DNA of 7,099 nucleotides from contig JASHYF010000027.1 in NCBI GenBank assembly GCA_030043235.1, forward strand, positions 1 to 7,099, read 5' to 3'. Of the stretch, positions 5,178 through 7,099 are shown piece by piece (the first letter of the stretch is position 1; each line of letters starts with the position of its first letter). Both the position numbers and the translations under genes were made by a program. Under the pieces are notes generated by a model. It saw nothing but the letters and a program-made list of their open reading frames with translations. It ran no database searches and had not been told where the DNA came from. The DNA is from Solirubrobacteraceae bacterium (GTDB lineage: Bacteria; Actinomycetota; Thermoleophilia; Solirubrobacterales; Solirubrobacteraceae).

Positions 5178-5543
5178 GCGGGCGCGGCCAGCGTGAACGA
5201 AAGCGAGCCGGCTCGGACGAAGCAGAAGCGCCCGGATCGTCGAAGCCAGAGCGCCCCGCCCGTTCCAACTCGGGCGCGCGAGTAGCCTGGGCCGAGACGC
5301 CCGCATGCGTGCCTGCGGAAGCACTTCTGTCGGGCAGCCGCCTACCTCGGCCTCGTTCGGGACACCGCGATCTTTGAGGCTGCGGGCTTACTGCAAGTCG
5401 CGGCCTGACGGCTTGGCTCATCCGGTGGCCGGCTGACACCGGGGGTGGCTGGTAGTCGTTCCACAGCCGGTGTGAGGTCCTTGAACTACGTCGTTACAGC
5501 GGCTGCCGTCCACGGTACTGGCGCAGATACGGCGCTGGGCCGC
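5178..5543. other. Gap without a supported gene
   Basis: About 365 bases between the DUF3052-like gene and the NTF2-like gene. It holds a 12-bp palindrome CGAGCCGGCTCG (5204-5215) soon after the upstream stop codon, possibly a weak terminator or operator. Open frames here have no family likeness. The sequence from 5445 is in frame with the NTF2-like gene but reads as non-coding filler. Confidence 0.4.
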
Positions 5544-5957
5544 GTGCCATCATGCCCCTCATTGGACAACGAGCGGCTGGTACGCGAGACATGGGCTGCC
5601 ATCTCGGACGGCGACTTGAGCGCTCTGGAGGCTGTCCTGGCGCCAGCTGCGAGGTGGCGTGCGGTCGAGGATGGCCCGTGGAACTGCCAGGATCGGGACG
5701 CAATCCTCGGTCGGATGCGCGCCAACCGCCACGAGCGCGGCCTATCCGGGGACATCGAGGAGGTCGTTGACCTTGGCGACCGCGTCATCGTGGCGTTTCG
5801 CCCGAACCTTGCACCGGGCGCTCAGTGGGACGAACCGTGGCCGCTGAGCGACGGCATCCGCTACCAGGTGCTCACAATGCGCGACGGCCTGATCGTCGAG
5901 ATGAAGGGCTGCGCTGATAGGCAGGTCGCGTTCGCCTACGCCGGGGCCGATAGCTAG
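5544..5957 (+). CDS. NTF2/SnoaL-like small-domain protein
   Basis: A cone-shaped alpha+beta barrel protein of the SnoaL-like/NTF2-like superfamily, probably cytoplasmic. Members range from polyketide cyclases to isomerases, and most actinobacterial ones have no assigned reaction. The core starts with LVRETWAAISDGDLSALEAVLAPAARWRAVEDG, the typical helix pair and first strand of the fold. It continues with an ILGRMRANR helix, the strand IEEVVDLGDRVIVAFRP, and closing strands YQVLTMRDGLIVEMKGCADRQVAFAYAG. The start is uncertain: the frame is open from GTG 5445, but the first 33 codons do not look like protein. GTG 5544 (used here, 137 residues) or TTG 5562 (131 residues) puts the first helix at the usual distance. 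None has a clear Shine-Dalgarno site. No neighbour indicates a substrate. Confidence 0.82.
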   Translation: MPSCPSLDNERLVRETWAAISDGDLSALEAVLAPAARWRAVEDGPWNCQDRDAILGRMRANRHERGLSGDIEEVVDLGDRVIVAFRPNLAPGAQWDEPWPLSDGIRYQVLTMRDGLIVEMKGCADRQVAFAYAGADS

Positions 5958-6388
5958 CCTCAACGCGCGTGAGCGTGGAGGGCAAGGACACGCGCTTCGC
6001 CGTCTTCGCCCTGTTCTCGTGCGCACCCCTGCCACGAGTAAATCTGCGGCGCGCCAACCCCCTCCTCCGGCGCATTGCGGCTTGACGCGCCCTCGCCAGC
6101 CGTCCACTGCTGGAGCGACCGCTCGACGATCAGCCGCAGCCCCGGGTGGCGAACCGCAAACTTTCGCATCGTCATGCCCGAGCAGCAGCGCGACCGCGGC
6201 GGTCGCTCGCCATCGAAACTCGTCCGCAGCCAGCGCGAGCACGGCAATGCTCGAGACGCGCGCGCTCCTGCGAATGCGGGAGCGTCGTGGAAGCCGTGAG
6301 TTGTACGTCCACGGACCGTGCGGGTTTGAGTCCGCTCGGGAGCATCGGCAGGGGAGTGGACGTCGATGGCCGTTGACAGCCTCGCGCT
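5958..6388. other. Gap of about 430 bases without a confident gene
   Basis: This lies between the stop codons of two convergent genes (NTF2-like ending at 5957, ABM-like ending at 6389). No clear terminator with a T-run was found. On the minus strand two adjacent frames each look partly protein-like (VLALAADEFRWRATAAVALL near 6242-6183, and RKFAVRHPGLRLIVERSLQQ near 6172-6113), which could be one frameshifted gene, but I cannot name a family, so no gene is called. Confidence 0.4.
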
Positions 6389-6652
6389 TCAGCCCCGCTC
6401 GATCGAGAAGGTTTCGGTCAGCTCCGGTGGATCCATCTCGACGCCGAGCTTCTCAAATGCCGGGCCGAGCTTGCTCTGAAAGAACTCGTCGATGTGCTGC
6501 TGGGACTCCCAGACCTCCACGACACGGACCCTCCCGTCCGACTCCGATGCGGTGTGCACGATGCGGCCCGCCTGGGCTGTCCTGCCAACCTCGTTGTGGA
6601 CTGCTTCGTAGGCTTCGCGGGACGGCGCCCACGCGATCAGTAGTACTGCCAT
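6389..6652 (-). CDS. Small dimeric alpha/beta-barrel (ABM-like) protein
   Basis: An 87-residue protein with the size and pattern of the antibiotic-biosynthesis-monooxygenase-like (ABM) ferredoxin-fold family, which works as a homodimer. Strand one is MAVLLIAWAP. A helix follows (SREAYEAVHNEVGR, 11-24), then GRIVHTASESDGRVRVVEVWES (29-50), the central strand pair with the typical 'VVEVWES..H.DEFF' motif, and a helix QQHIDEFFQSKLGPAFEKLG (51-70). The ending ELTETFSIERG is the last strand. Some members are heme-degrading or quinol monooxygenases, but most short ones have no known reaction, and no cofactor residue is evident. The start is firm: AAGGAGG (6658-6664 on the complement) sits five bases before the ATG. 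It follows the NAD(P)-binding remnant by 25 bases and is probably the last gene of the cupin operon. Confidence 0.86.
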   Translation of the reverse strand: MAVLLIAWAPSREAYEAVHNEVGRTAQAGRIVHTASESDGRVRVVEVWESQQHIDEFFQSKLGPAFEKLGVEMDPPELTETFSIERG

Positions 6653-6677
6653 TTTGGCCTCCTTCAGTTGGGGTGGG

Positions 6678-6782
6678 TTACCAGACGACGGTGATGCGTT
6701 CGGCCCCGTGGCCGCGCTGCTCGAGCTCGGCCGCTGACCGAGTGCCGATCATGTCCGTGGCTCCGAAGACGACGATTTTCAT
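6678..6782 (-). pseudogene. 34-residue NAD(P)-binding (NmrA-like SDR) remnant
   Basis: A 34-codon ORF from ATG 6782 to TAA 6678: MKIVVFGATDMIGTRSAAEL, then EQRGHGAERITVVW. It matches the first Rossmann beta-alpha-beta unit of NmrA-like/NAD(P)H-binding proteins, usually 'MKIVVFGATGMIGSR...EL..RGH.V'. The middle glycine of the GATGxxG dinucleotide loop is aspartate, and the remaining 170 or more residues are missing. A purine-rich GGAGGAGG (complement of 6785-6792) lies close upstream, and its ATG overlaps the cupin stop (ATGA, 6779-6782). The next gene starts 25 bases after its stop, so a large internal deletion is the simplest explanation rather than a distant frameshift. The ORF is probably still translated because its initiation signals are intact. 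It cannot be a working dehydrogenase; it may survive as a coupling segment. Confidence 0.62.
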
Positions 6783-7099
6783 CTGGCCTCCTCCTGTCCG
6801 GTCGCGAGCGAATCTCTAGGTGGTGCCGGCGTGAGCCCGTGGCGGCGCATCACCTCACCGATCGCAGTCAGATTCGGCGGGCCACCGGCACTGGCGGCGA
6901 GGACCGCGGCGATCTCGCGGAAATACGCCGGGCCGAAAATCGCCGGGGTCGCGATCGCCAGGAACGTCGCGTCGATGTCGCCGTGGTTCGCAAACCCGTG
7001 GATCTGTCCGCGCCGCACGCACACCGCCTCGCCGGGCCCGAGGTCGGCTGTTTCGTCGTCGATCGCCCAGGTCGTGGTGCCCTTCAGCCCGTAGATAGT
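6779..7099 (-). CDS. Cupin-domain protein, C-terminal part (runs off the right edge)
   Basis: The last 106 residues of a cupin-fold protein; the frame is open to the window edge, so the true start lies outside. The visible part begins IYGLKGTTTWAIDDETADLG, a typical cupin strand series. Cupin motif 2 follows as GEAVCVRRGQIHGFAN, fitting G(X)5PXG(X)2H(X)3N with arginine in place of proline. DIDATFLAIATPAIFGPAYFREIAAVL is the common ending in which a phenylalanine/tyrosine-rich helix follows the barrel. A C-terminal extension, LTAIGEVMRRHGLTPAPP, is also usual in this subgroup. Motif 1, with its metal-binding HxH...E, would lie off the right edge, so metal binding cannot be judged. The reaction is unknown. 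Its TGA overlaps the ATG of the NAD(P)-binding remnant (ATGA), so it leads the operon with the ABM-like gene. Confidence 0.87.
   Translation of the reverse strand, partial: TIYGLKGTTTWAIDDETADLGPGEAVCVRRGQIHGFANHGDIDATFLAIATPAIFGPAYFREIAAVLAASAGGPPNLTAIGEVMRRHGLTPAPPRDSLATGQEEAR

Noticed and set aside
4068..5324. Long open minus-strand frame of 418 codons.
   Set aside because: It is arginine-rich shadow reading, overlaps four better-supported genes or relics and shows no family motif.
5298..5408. Stop-bounded plus frame reading CLRKHFCRAAAYLGLVRD...
   Set aside because: It has no start codon, no ribosome site and no recognised family; its 37 codons are within chance expectation for this base composition.
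6320..6335. GCGG-GTTTGAGT-CCGC looks like a tRNA T-arm on the plus strand.
   Set aside because: The stem is only 4 bp when paired properly, the T-loop lacks the TTCRA core, and no acceptor stem, anticodon arm or D-arm is found in register.
1..7099. CRISPR array, insertion-sequence ends, rRNA or tRNA genes.
   Set aside because: No regularly spaced direct repeats, transposase, terminal inverted repeats with target duplication, or structured RNA gene could be found.

Overview
The window is GC-rich DNA with dense coding, short 4-base gene overlaps, GTG starts and weak or absent Shine-Dalgarno sites at several genes. This fits a high-GC actinobacterium. Several proteins resemble families I associate with soil lineages such as Thermoleophilia/Solirubrobacterales, but no marker gene fixes the taxon, so that placement is inference.

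Layout, left to right. (1) 1-1170, minus strand: the 5' part of a NiCoT nickel/cobalt permease and a class I SAM-dependent methyltransferase. (2) 1171-1539: no intact gene, but about 100 bases (1375-1478) are a frameshifted relic of a serine recombinase N-terminal domain. (3) 1540-2590, minus strand: a tightly coupled operon of a 26-residue leader ORF, a single-CxxC-position redoxin and an unrecognised 153-residue protein. The junctions are GTGA and ATGA overlaps. (4) 2591-2775: a divergent control region with inverted repeats. (5) 2776-3933, plus strand: a secreted seven-repeat lactonase/YVTN-type beta-propeller, followed by an 11-bp GC hairpin. (6) 4010-4720: a gene graveyard. It holds a peroxiredoxin-like gene with its catalytic middle deleted, an SDR reduced to its Rossmann start, and a MerR regulator that has lost its N-terminal DNA-binding half. 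(7) 4806-5957, plus strand: a small conserved protein of DUF3052-like type and an NTF2/SnoaL-like protein. (8) 5958-6388: no confident gene. (9) 6389-7099, minus strand: a cupin gene (cut by the window edge), a 34-residue NAD(P)-binding remnant and a small ABM-like ferredoxin-fold protein, apparently one operon.

No complete pathway can be read. The intact genes mostly look like stand-alone accessory functions: metal uptake, a redoxin, a secreted propeller, and small cupin, ABM and SnoaL domains. I do not see a convincing new defence or biosynthetic system. The most informative points are the cluster of truncated genes, the recombinase relic and the translationally coupled leader ORF in front of the redoxin.
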